Shown here in pieces: positions 1 through 6,428 of a stretch of 9,230 nucleotides of DNA; position 1 is the stretch's first letter; the number at the start of each line of letters is the position of its first letter. A program made the translations under genes and the position numbers. The stretch lies in the NCBI GenBank assembly GCA_027083665.1, contig JALWNV010000337.1:1-9230 (forward strand), written 5' to 3'. The notes under the pieces are model-generated. The model saw nothing but the letters and a program-made list of their open reading frames with translations, did not search any database and was not told the origin of the DNA. Source of the DNA: Helicobacteraceae bacterium. Its GTDB lineage: Bacteria; Campylobacterota; Campylobacteria; Campylobacterales; Sulfurimonadaceae.

Positions 1-1
1 G

Positions 2-313
2 ATTATGTTCGGCTTCGGGCTGGCGTTCGAGCTGCCGGTTTTCGCCTACTTTCTCGCACTGCTGGGACTGGTCGACGACCGCCAGATGACGGCGTTTTTC
101 AAATACGCCATCGTCGTGATCTTCATCATCGCCGCTTTGCTGACACCGCCGGACGTTTTGACGCAGCTGCTGATGGCCGGACCGCTGATCATCCTCTACG
201 GCGTTTCCATCCTGATCGTCAAGATGGTCAACCCTGCATCGAAAGACGATGACGAGGAGGAGGATGACGAAGACGAAGACGAAGAAGAAAACATTGCCGC
301 ACAGAACCCGTAG
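2..313 (+). CDS. tatC: Sec-independent protein translocase TatC, C-terminal part (5' end outside window)
   Basis: TatC is the multi-spanning inner-membrane core of the twin-arginine translocase. It recognises twin-arginine signal peptides and, with TatB and TatA, exports folded proteins. Only about the last 103 residues are present; a usual TatC is near 250. The open frame runs in from the window edge, so the first ATG at position 5 is internal. Visible family marks are the FGFGLAFELPVF segment (transmembrane helix 4 with the conserved Glu), a hydrophobic helix ending in LLTPPD, which is the classic TatC helix 5 motif, and a last helix near residues 53-72. After helix 6 comes a cytoplasmic tail with a run of 15 acidic residues (bases 245-289). 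Its length and purity are notable, although E. coli TatC also ends acidic. The gene overlaps the start of queA, suggesting coupled expression. The identification is firm. Confidence 0.95.
   Translation: MMFGFGLAFELPVFAYFLALLGLVDDRQMTAFFKYAIVVIFIIAALLTPPDVLTQLLMAGPLIILYGVSILIVKMVNPASKDDDEEEDDEDEDEEENIAAQNP
245..289 (+). repeat. Low-complexity GAN-codon tract encoding the acidic TatC tail
   Basis: These 45 bases consist of 15 consecutive GAY/GAR codons (DDDEEEDDEDEDEEE) at the TatC C-terminus. The purine-rich tract also holds GAGGAGGAGG (254-263), which can serve as a Shine-Dalgarno for queA. Read one base out of phase from tatC, the same DNA encodes an Arg/Lys/Thr-rich stretch that would be the QueA N-terminus if translation starts upstream. 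Near-triplet repeats of this kind can change length by slippage. Confidence 0.75.
255..263 (+). promoter_or_regulatory. Candidate queA Shine-Dalgarno inside the tatC tail
   Basis: AGGAGGAGG directly precedes an ATG at 264. The AGGAGG copy at 255-260 has a 3 nt spacer, which is short but usable. This favours 264 over the upstream ATG at 249, which lacks a comparable site, and over TTG at 294, which has only a weak GAAGAAG upstream. The AGG repeat also encodes TatC acidic residues, so its presence may be incidental. Confidence 0.45.
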
Positions 314-1310
314 CTACGATTTTGCGCTCCCTGACGAGCTGATCGCCGACCGACCCGTCACGCCGCGCGATCATGCACGGCTGCTGGTTTACGACCGCAC
401 GACGGACACCCTCACCCACAGCCGCTTCGACCGGCTCGAGGAGTTTCTGCCGAAAAACTGCGCCATGATCTTCAACGATACCAAGGTCATCAAGGCGCGG
501 CTTTACGGCCGTAAGCCCGGCGGCGGCAGGATCGAACTGCTGATCAACCGGCCGCTCGACGCCCGGCATGTCAATGTCTATATCCGCGGAAAAATGCGGC
601 CGGGCATGCAGCTGTTTTTCGACGAAGGACTCACCGCGACCGTCGAAGCGCTGCACGACGACGGCAGCCGGACCGTCACCTTCGCGAAAGAGGGGCACTC
701 CCTTCGCTTCGAGGAGCTGCTGCCCGTCGTCGAACGCATCGGCCATGTGCCCCTGCCGCCGTATATCGGCCGCGAAGACGATACGCAGGATGCCAAAGAG
801 TACCAGAGTGTTTTCGCCGACAAAGAGGGTGCCGTCGCGGCGCCGACGGCGTCGCTGCATTTTACCGATACCCTTTTCGACGCCGTCTGCGCCGCCCATC
901 CGCACGCCTTCGTCACCCTGCATGTCGGCGCCGGCACCTTCAAGCCGGTCGAAACGGAAATCATCACCGACCACCCGATGCATTCGGAATACTTCGACAT
1001 TCCGTCCCGGGCCAAAGCGCTGATCGACAGCCCGGCACCGCTGCTGTGCGTCGGAACGACCTCGACGCGCACAGTCGAGTACTACGCCCGCACCGGCGAA
1101 ACCCGCGGCGAAGCCAACCTCTTCCTGCACCCGGGCAATCCGCCCGGACGTGTCGACCACCTGCTGACGAACTTCCACCTGCCCCGCTCGACTTTGCTGA
1201 TGCTCGTCGCCGCTTTTGCCGGCCTGGAGAAAACACACGAACTCTATGCCGAAGCGATCCGCGAACGCTACCGCTTTTACAGTTACGGCGATGCGATGCT
1301 GATTCTTTGA
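264..1310 (+). CDS. queA: S-adenosylmethionine:tRNA ribosyltransferase-isomerase QueA
   Basis: QueA transfers and isomerises the ribosyl group of S-adenosylmethionine onto 7-aminomethyl-7-deazaguanine at the wobble base of tRNAs with GUN anticodons, forming epoxyqueuosine. It acts in the cytoplasm. Conserved family blocks run along the whole protein: YDFALPDELIA near the N-terminus, IFNDTKVIKARLYGRK, GHVPLPPYIGR, GAVAAPTASLHF, VTLHVGAGTFKPV, HSEYF, TNFHLPRSTLLMLV and the C-terminal RYRFYSYGDAML. The protein is essentially full length (348 residues from 264; E. coli has 356). The start is uncertain. ATG 264 has the strongest Shine-Dalgarno. TTG 294 gives a 338-residue protein whose short leader before YDF looks more like relatives. 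ATG 249 is possible but overlaps tatC by 65 nt. The overlap with tatC and the 7 bp gap to the nosD-like gene imply one transcript. The same tatC-queA order is recalled in C. jejuni. Confidence 0.96.
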   Translation: MTKTKTKKKTLPHRTRSYDFALPDELIADRPVTPRDHARLLVYDRTTDTLTHSRFDRLEEFLPKNCAMIFNDTKVIKARLYGRKPGGGRIELLINRPLDARHVNVYIRGKMRPGMQLFFDEGLTATVEALHDDGSRTVTFAKEGHSLRFEELLPVVERIGHVPLPPYIGREDDTQDAKEYQSVFADKEGAVAAPTASLHFTDTLFDAVCAAHPHAFVTLHVGAGTFKPVETEIITDHPMHSEYFDIPSRAKALIDSPAPLLCVGTTSTRTVEYYARTGETRGEANLFLHPGNPPGRVDHLLTNFHLPRSTLLMLVAAFAGLEKTHELYAEAIRERYRFYSYGDAMLIL

Positions 1311-1317
1311 AAGTCGT

Positions 1318-2547
1318 ATGAGAGCGTCCGGACTGCTGCTTTTCGCGATGCCGCTTTGGCTGTTCGCTTCCGTAGTACAGGAGGTGATCGACCGTGCCGA
1401 ACCCGGATCGATGATCGAACTGCCTCCGGGCCGCTTTTCCGCACCGCTTGTTATCGGCAAGCCGCTGATCCTCAAAGGGTCTGGAGCCTCCACTGTCATC
1501 GACGGCAACGGCAGCGGCACGCTGCTCGTCATCCGCGCGGCCGACGTCACGATCCGCGATCTGCGTTTGACAAACGGCGGGCGGCAGCGCTACCGGCTCG
1601 ATGCCGCGATCGACGCCCGAAACGCCGACCGTCTGCATATCGAGCGTTGCCGTATCGACCGGACCCTCTTCGGTCTGCGCGTCGAAAACAGCCGCGATAT
1701 CCGCGTCACCGACAACGACATCTCCTCATGGCCCGAACCTGTGACGGATAACCGCGGCGACGGGATCCGCCTCTACCGTTGCGACGGTGCCGTAATCGTC
1801 CGCAACCGCATTATGCACAGCCGCGACCTCTCCGTCACCCGTTCACAGCATCTGCTTATCGAAAACAACCGGGTCGAACACGGCCGCTACGGCCTGCTGC
1901 TGCAGAAAGTCTCGGACACGAAAGTCCGCCGAAACACCCTCGTCTCGAACACTGCCGGGATCTTCTGCAAGGGCGCGAAAGGGATCCGCATCGAAGCCAA
2001 CCGCATCGCCGATTCGCACGGCATGAGCGGTGTCGGTCTGCTGCTGATGCACGGTACACACCTGACCGTAAGGCACAACACTATTGTCCGCAATACGCAG
2101 GGGATCTACATCGACTCCAAACCCGCCGAAGAGGGAAGGCAGCGCTTTATCCTCGGCAACGAAATCGCGCTCAACAACGAGGCGTTTCATTTTCACGCCG
2201 TCATCAAAAACAATGTCATTCACGGCAACAATATCGTCCGCAACCTCGACGATGTCGTCGTCAACCGCCAGGGGGCCGCGACGGACGAAAATGCCATTTC
2301 GGGTAACTACTGGGACCGCTACCGCGGCTTCGACCGCGATCACGACGGTATCGGCGATACACCGTACCGGGTCCTCGTCTACTCCGACAGATTGTGGATG
2401 TTCGATCATCATCTGAAGTTTTTCTACGCGTCGCCCCTGCTCTCACTCATCGGGTTCATCGAGAAGATCGCGCCGTTTACCGAACCGGTACTGCTGCTTG
2501 AGGACCCGAAACCGCGGCGGAAACCGTTTCAGATCCCCCCGTCCTGA
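1318..2547 (+). CDS. nosD: NosD-like exported right-handed beta-helix protein
   Basis: The 409-residue protein begins with a short signal peptide (hydrophobic residues about 5-17, likely cleaved after LWLFA), so it should be periplasmic. The body is a right-handed parallel beta-helix of the NosD/CASH type. From about residue 60 to 330 there are repeated rungs with asparagine turns, such as IENNRVEHGRYGLLLQ, IRIEANRIADS, VRHNTIVRNTQGIYID and IKNNVIHGNNIV. The C-terminal end carries the NosD signature: GNYWDRYRGFDRDHDGIGD (329-347, a DxDxDG-like acidic loop), then SPLLSLIGFIEKIAP and LEDPKP. NosD supports maturation of the copper centre of nitrous oxide reductase NosZ together with the NosFY ABC transporter; its biochemical action is unclear. 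Here it follows queA by 7 bp behind only a weak GAAAG ribosome-binding site, with no nosZ, nosF, nosY or nosL in view. It is probably a true NosD-family protein, but a role in N2O reduction is not shown by context. Confidence 0.85.
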   Translation: MRASGLLLFAMPLWLFASVVQEVIDRAEPGSMIELPPGRFSAPLVIGKPLILKGSGASTVIDGNGSGTLLVIRAADVTIRDLRLTNGGRQRYRLDAAIDARNADRLHIERCRIDRTLFGLRVENSRDIRVTDNDISSWPEPVTDNRGDGIRLYRCDGAVIVRNRIMHSRDLSVTRSQHLLIENNRVEHGRYGLLLQKVSDTKVRRNTLVSNTAGIFCKGAKGIRIEANRIADSHGMSGVGLLLMHGTHLTVRHNTIVRNTQGIYIDSKPAEEGRQRFILGNEIALNNEAFHFHAVIKNNVIHGNNIVRNLDDVVVNRQGAATDENAISGNYWDRYRGFDRDHDGIGDTPYRVLVYSDRLWMFDHHLKFFYASPLLSLIGFIEKIAPFTEPVLLLEDPKPRRKPFQIPPS

Positions 2548-2551
2548 ACCG

Positions 2552-3448
2552 CTATTCTCCCTCTTTGCGCTTCAGTTCCGAATAGAGCTTCTCCATCGTC
2601 GGGACATCGATGCCGAGGCGCTTCGCCTCTTTGACGACATACCCCGACAACGACTCCAGTTCCGTCGGTTTTTTCTGCTGAAAATCGAGGTGCATCGAAG
2701 TCGAGGCGCTTACAGGAAGCGACAAGGCGGTTTCCATCGCTTTTTTCACCTCCCCGCCGATCTCGATGCCGTTGGCGCGCGCAACGGCGGCGATCTCTTT
2801 CAACACCGTTTCCGTCTCCTCCGGACGGGCTTCACAGACCGCCTTTATCCCTGTGTCGTGAAAACTCGTCAGCGTAGCGAAGGCACTGATGAAAAGATAC
2901 TTTTTCCACACCGCCTCGTCGATATCGTCCGGCGTCTTACAGCGAAGCCCCGCCCTCTCGAATATTCCGGCCGCCGTTTCCACCGCATCCGGATCGCTTT
3001 TCGAACCGAATACCGCGGCGAAGACCTTGCCCTTTTTGCGAATCGTTCCGGGGGATTCGACATGCGCGAGGATATAGCAGCACCCTCTCAGAAGCCGTCC
3101 GTGCAGGCGCGCTTCGATCGTTCCGAAATGATCGACCCCGTTGGCGACGGGCAAAATTACCGTACGCTCATCCGTATGCGGCGACAGTGCGGCTATCGCC
3201 CGGTCCATGTCGTAGCTTTTGACGCCGAGCACGACAATATCATAGATGCCTTCGAGTGCAGAATCGTCCGCGACAATATCGGGCACCGCGTCATAGGTGC
3301 GGCCGTCTTCGACAATATGCAGTCCGCGCGAACGGATCGCCTCGAGATGTTTGCCCCGGGCGACCACGGTCACCTCGTTTCCGCGACCGCAAAGATTCGC
3401 ACCGATATAACCGCCGACCCCGCCGGCACCGAAGATCAGAATCCGCAT
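2552..3448 (-). CDS. panE: Ketopantoate reductase family protein (PanE/ApbA-like)
   Basis: The protein has 298 residues, normal for the family. An N-terminal Rossmann fold starts at residue 1 with RILIFGAGGVGGYIG (GxGxxG, residues 7-12) and is followed by VVARG, an Arg after strand 2 as expected for NADPH. Residues 71-80 (IVVLGVKSYD) and the PVANGV block around Asn103 match the central part. The C-terminal ApbA_C domain contains WKKYLFISAF (Lys183 aligns with the catalytic Lys) and PTELESLSGYVVKEAKRLGI with the conserved Glu. The canonical enzyme reduces 2-dehydropantoate to pantoate with NADPH in pantothenate/CoA synthesis. The Asn usually four residues after the catalytic Lys appears to be Ile here, and the GCCYILAHVESPG segment looks like that of broader PanE-like homologues, so the substrate is less certain than the family. 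I chose ATG 3448 because it directly opens the Rossmann strand and has a good Shine-Dalgarno; ATG 3484 would add 12 residues. It is the last gene of the - strand block. Confidence 0.85.
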   Translation of the reverse strand: MRILIFGAGGVGGYIGANLCGRGNEVTVVARGKHLEAIRSRGLHIVEDGRTYDAVPDIVADDSALEGIYDIVVLGVKSYDMDRAIAALSPHTDERTVILPVANGVDHFGTIEARLHGRLLRGCCYILAHVESPGTIRKKGKVFAAVFGSKSDPDAVETAAGIFERAGLRCKTPDDIDEAVWKKYLFISAFATLTSFHDTGIKAVCEARPEETETVLKEIAAVARANGIEIGGEVKKAMETALSLPVSASTSMHLDFQQKKPTELESLSGYVVKEAKRLGIDVPTMEKLYSELKRKEGE

Positions 3449-3459
3449 TCCCTTCCTTT
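3449..3459 (-). promoter_or_regulatory. Shine-Dalgarno deciding the panE-like start
   Basis: On the - strand this reads AAAGGAAGGGA immediately before ATG 3448; its AAGGA core is 5 nt from the start. It lies inside the 12-residue extension that would result from the upstream ATG at 3484, and so argues for the shorter protein. The upstream ATG overlaps the transporter stop as ATGA, which keeps coupled initiation there as an alternative. Confidence 0.65.
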
Positions 3460-3480
3460 GCCCATCGACAGCGTTACCCT

Positions 3481-4833
3481 TCATCCCAGTACCGGCTTCC
3501 AGAAGAATTTGGCGATCAGTACGATCAGCACAATACCGACGATATTGAACACCAGGCCGTACAGCGCCATGGTCCGGATCTTGATGACGCCGCTGGACAT
3601 GGCGATGGCGTTGGGCGGGGTCGCGATAGGCAGCATAAAGGCGTAGCTCGCACAGATGGTCGCGACCATCATCAGCAGCGTCGTATCAAGACCCGCCTGC
3701 TGCGAAACGGCGTAGATTACCGGCAGCATAATCGAGATCAGCGCCGTATTGGAAGTAATCTCCGTCGTAAAGGTGATCATCACCGCGATCAGCAACAGCA
3801 GGTAGATCGGGGTAAGGTTGCTGTAGGCGATAAGATACTGCGCCAGCTGATCCGCGAGCCCGGTTTTCGTGAACGCCTTGGCGATTGCGAAACCCGCACC
3901 GAAGAGGAACATAATCCGGTACGGTATCTTCGCTTTATCTTCTTCCCACTCCAGCAATCCGAACGGCGGCGTGAACAGCAGCAGGCCCGCCGAGAGCAGG
4001 ATCACCGGCTCGCTCATCCCCAGCCCGCTCCACCACGGACGGATCGGCGCATTGACCAGCAAAACGAGGATCAGGCCGCCGAGAACGGAGAGGATCTTTT
4101 TCTGATCCCCCGTCAGCGCCTGCTTCTGCCTCGGCCGCTCGAGCCGCACATCCCGGACACCGATGCTCAGGATCATCGATACGACGATAAACATCACAAA
4201 CGCCAGCGGCGCGACCATCCACATCCACTGGAAAAACGGAATCATCACCATCCCGTGTTCTTCCATGATCCCCAGCAAAATCAGGTTCGGCGGTGTTCCG
4301 ATGGGTGTGATAATCCCCCCGATACTCGCCCCGTAGGCGATCGCCAGCGCAAAGCGCATCTTGAGTTTCGGGTCGTCGGAGAGAAAAAGCGCGATCGTGA
4401 TCAGCAGCAAAGTCGTCGTCGTATTGGAGAGAATCGAACTCATCACCCCCGACGTGATCGCGAGCGAGACGATGATACCCCGTGCCGTCGAAGGGAATAT
4501 CCCCAGCATCTTGTCGGCGATCCACGTATGCAGACCGCTCTTTTCCACCGCGATCGCCAGCATGAAGCCGCCGAGAAAAAGATAGATAATGGGATGGGCG
4601 TAATTGACCGTCGTCGCCTTCGTCGGCAGAATATGCAGCGCCGGGAAAAGAACGATCGGCAGCAGGGAAACCACTCCCAGCGGCAGGCCTTCGTTCGTCC
4701 ACAGCACCACCAGCAGCGCCACCACCCCCAGCAGCGACGCCTGTACTCCGTCGAGGACCGTCGAAGAGAGCGAAAACACTCCCAGAGCGGTCAGCAGCGC
4801 AATCCCGATCTTCCCGTATGACGACTGCAGCAT
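3481..4833 (-). CDS. SLC13/DASS family anion:Na+ symporter
   Basis: This 450-residue, strongly hydrophobic protein has the inverted-repeat layout of divalent anion:sodium symporters. Both Ser-Asn-Thr signatures that bind substrate and Na+ in VcINDY are present: SNTTTTLLL at residues 136-138 and TSNTALISIMLP at 361-363. Each is followed by its partner motif, PIGTPPN (177-183) and PIATPPN (402-408). Roughly 11 membrane segments can be drawn, with a hydrophilic linker at about 226-248 between the halves. Family members import C4-dicarboxylates such as succinate, malate or fumarate, and some take citrate or sulfate; the exact substrate cannot be read from the sequence. The start ATG lies 4 bp after the gpsA stop, with GAGGT from the last gpsA codons serving as ribosome-binding site. 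Its stop TGA overlaps an alternative ATG of the next gene. In a campylobacterotal cell, uptake of C4 acids for the TCA cycle or fumarate respiration would fit, but that is inference. Confidence 0.93.
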   Translation of the reverse strand: MLQSSYGKIGIALLTALGVFSLSSTVLDGVQASLLGVVALLVVLWTNEGLPLGVVSLLPIVLFPALHILPTKATTVNYAHPIIYLFLGGFMLAIAVEKSGLHTWIADKMLGIFPSTARGIIVSLAITSGVMSSILSNTTTTLLLITIALFLSDDPKLKMRFALAIAYGASIGGIITPIGTPPNLILLGIMEEHGMVMIPFFQWMWMVAPLAFVMFIVVSMILSIGVRDVRLERPRQKQALTGDQKKILSVLGGLILVLLVNAPIRPWWSGLGMSEPVILLSAGLLLFTPPFGLLEWEEDKAKIPYRIMFLFGAGFAIAKAFTKTGLADQLAQYLIAYSNLTPIYLLLLIAVMITFTTEITSNTALISIMLPVIYAVSQQAGLDTTLLMMVATICASYAFMLPIATPPNAIAMSSGVIKIRTMALYGLVFNIVGIVLIVLIAKFFWKPVLG

Positions 4834-4837
4834 CTCT

Positions 4838-5734
4838 TTACCTCGTCAGCAGATCGTGCAGGCTGTTTCTGGGGTCTTTGCCTCCGAGGATTTCATACAC
4901 CTCGCGCGCGATGGGAAGATAGAGTGATTCGCGCTCGGCGATGCCGTGCAGCGCATAGGCCGTTCCGATTCCCTCGGCCACTTCCCCGAGAGCTTCGACA
5001 ATCTCCTCTTTGGACCGCCCCTCGGCCAGTCCCAGCCCTACGCGGTAGTTGCGCGAAAGCACCGAACTCGCCGTCAGGAAAAGATCCCCCGCCCCGCTGA
5101 GCCCGAGGAACGTTTCGTCTTTCGCCCCATACGCTTTTCCGAAACGGCGCATCTCGACCAGGCCGCGGGAGATCAGCGCCGCCGCCGCGTTGTTGCCCAG
5201 CTCCAGCCCCGCGCAGATGCCCGCTGCAATGGCAATAACGTTTTTGTACGAGCCGCACACTTCCGCTCCGATCACGTCATCGTCGGTGTAAGTGCGCATA
5301 AATTCGGGAAACATGGCGGCGAATTCCGCCGCCAGCGATGCGTCGGAACTGCTTGCGACCACCGCCGTCGGCAGTGACCGGATCACCTCCGCCGCAAATG
5401 ACGGGCCCGAGAGAAACGCGATCTTCTCGTCGGGCACGTACTCGGCGAAGATCTCATTGAGAAAGCGGCCCGTCTGCGCCTCGATCCCCTTGGCGACGAC
5501 AAGAACCTTCTGCCCCCCGTAGCGAAAATGCGTTTTGAGCCAACCGCCGACCTGCTGGGCGGGAATCGCCATAACGAGGTATTCCCTCTGCAGCGCCGTA
5601 TCCAGATCAACGAAATTGGGTAGGTCGCGCGGTGAGCGCGACGTGATGACCACCTCGTTGCCGGGATGTTCTCCCAATGCGAACGCCAGCGCCGTTCCCC
5701 ACTTACCGGCTCCAATGACTGCTATTCGTCTCAC
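4838..5734 (-). CDS. gpsA: NAD(P)H-dependent glycerol-3-phosphate dehydrogenase GpsA
   Basis: GpsA reduces dihydroxyacetone phosphate to sn-glycerol 3-phosphate, the backbone for phospholipid synthesis, in the cytoplasm. The 298-residue protein shows the whole family pattern. It has IAVIGAGKWGTALA at the N-terminus for nucleotide binding, MAIPAQ (55-60), VAKGIE (80-84) and FLSGPSFAAEV (108-117). The catalytic Lys164 lies in GSYKNVIAIAAG, and GLSGAGDLFLT (211-221) and SRNYRVG (227-233) follow. The protein is shorter than E. coli GpsA (339) but within the range of epsilonproteobacterial forms. The start is GTG at 5734, supported by AGGGGG five bases upstream and by the Rossmann strand beginning at once. 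It overlaps the 3' end of the RCK-protein gene by 32 nt and is followed 4 bp later by the anion symporter. I recall gatB and gpsA as direct neighbours in C. jejuni; here the channel and RCK genes lie between them. Confidence 0.97.
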   Translation of the reverse strand: MRRIAVIGAGKWGTALAFALGEHPGNEVVITSRSPRDLPNFVDLDTALQREYLVMAIPAQQVGGWLKTHFRYGGQKVLVVAKGIEAQTGRFLNEIFAEYVPDEKIAFLSGPSFAAEVIRSLPTAVVASSSDASLAAEFAAMFPEFMRTYTDDDVIGAEVCGSYKNVIAIAAGICAGLELGNNAAAALISRGLVEMRRFGKAYGAKDETFLGLSGAGDLFLTASSVLSRNYRVGLGLAEGRSKEEIVEALGEVAEGIGTAYALHGIAERESLYLPIAREVYEILGGKDPRNSLHDLLTR

Positions 5735-6428
5735 AACTGCCCCCTATTTCCTTTTCAAAGGCTTTGATATCCTTATCGTAGCCAATCACGACTAAAACAT
5801 CCCCCGGGTCGAGCATATGGTTGTAGCCTTTGGCCGTGAAGATAAACGACTCGCTCATGCGGAAATCGACCACGGCGAGCAGAATGACGTTGTGCTCGTT
5901 GAGCTTGAGCACCTCGTTGAGATGTTTTCCCACCGCGCAGGAGTCTTCGCGGAGCGTGATCTGCGCCACCTGAAGATCGCGCTGCGAATCCATCAGCTCC
6001 TCGAGCAAAGCTGTGATAACCGGTTTCTCGAGTTTCTCGATAATCAGGTTCGACGTCGTCAGCAGCTCCGCGACGACCTTGTTCGCTCCGGCGAGTTTCA
6101 GCTTCGAGGCGTTTTCCTGCGTCGACGCCATGGCAATGATGATAGCCTCGGGAAAACGGTCACGCAGCGAAAGGGTCAGAAAAACGTTTTCCGCCTCCTC
6201 TTCGAGCGCACAGATGAACCGTGTCGTCGGCAGGTCATACGACGCCAGTTCGTCCCAGTTGTCTTCCAGGTCGGCCAGGTGCGCCTCGAGACCGTCCGCC
6301 TGTGCAGCCTCGACATACTCCTCGTGCAGACTGTAGATAACCAGGCGGGCATAGTCGTAACGGATCTGCCGCGCGATCTCTTTCGCATATTCGCCGTAAC
6401 CGAAAACAACGATCGATGTGACGTCCAT
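5703..6428 (-). CDS. Stand-alone RCK/TrkA-like K+ channel regulatory protein
   Basis: This 241-residue protein has no membrane segment and consists of an RCK_N (TrkA-N) Rossmann domain at about residues 4-120 and an RCK_C (TrkA-C) domain at about 150-225, the latter ending GDVLVVIGYDKD. The first strand and loop read IVVFGYGEYAKEI, so the third Gly of GxGxxG is Ala. The end of strand 2 (LVIYSLHEEY) lacks the usual acidic residue that binds the adenosine ribose. Nucleotide binding may therefore be weak or altered. Its ATG overlaps the TGA of the upstream channel gene (TGATG), and a strong GAGGGGG ribosome-binding site sits in the last channel codons, so the two proteins are probably made together. 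The likely role is a cytosolic subunit or gate regulator of that channel; a TrkH/KtrB-type partner elsewhere is the alternative. The short Ser/Asn-rich C-terminal tail (SCETNSSHWSR) lies in the overlap with gpsA. Confidence 0.88.
   Translation of the reverse strand: MDVTSIVVFGYGEYAKEIARQIRYDYARLVIYSLHEEYVEAAQADGLEAHLADLEDNWDELASYDLPTTRFICALEEEAENVFLTLSLRDRFPEAIIIAMASTQENASKLKLAGANKVVAELLTTSNLIIEKLEKPVITALLEELMDSQRDLQVAQITLREDSCAVGKHLNEVLKLNEHNVILLAVVDFRMSESFIFTAKGYNHMLDPGDVLVVIGYDKDIKAFEKEIGGSCETNSSHWSR
5740..5745 (-). promoter_or_regulatory. Shine-Dalgarno for the gpsA GTG start
   Basis: On the - strand this reads AGGGGG with a 5 nt spacer (CAGTT) to GTG 5734. It lies inside the coding end of the RCK-protein gene and supports the GTG over any later start. 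Confidence 0.65.

Noticed and set aside
228..1550. Long open frame on the - strand (440 codons) opposite queA and the start of the nosD-like gene
   Set aside because: It spans the queA/nosD junction with no recognisable domain, while the + strand frames carry unmistakable family motifs. It is an antisense artefact.
2544..2575. Imperfect inverted repeat CTGAACCGC / GCGCTTCAG (14 nt loop) across the convergent stop codons, a possible shared terminator
   Set aside because: Eight of nine pairs match, but the loop is large, there is a C-C mismatch and no T-tract follows on either strand. Most of it is coding sequence of the panE-like gene, so chance is likely.
2498..3646. Open frame on the + strand (382 codons) bridging the convergent junction
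   Set aside because: It lies opposite the panE-like gene and the transporter end, has Arg-rich composition and no motif. It is a shadow frame.
3256..4821. Long open frame on the + strand (521 codons) opposite the symporter gene
   Set aside because: Its translation is Arg/His/Gln-rich and low in complexity with no family motif. It is the antisense shadow of the DASS transporter in high-GC DNA.
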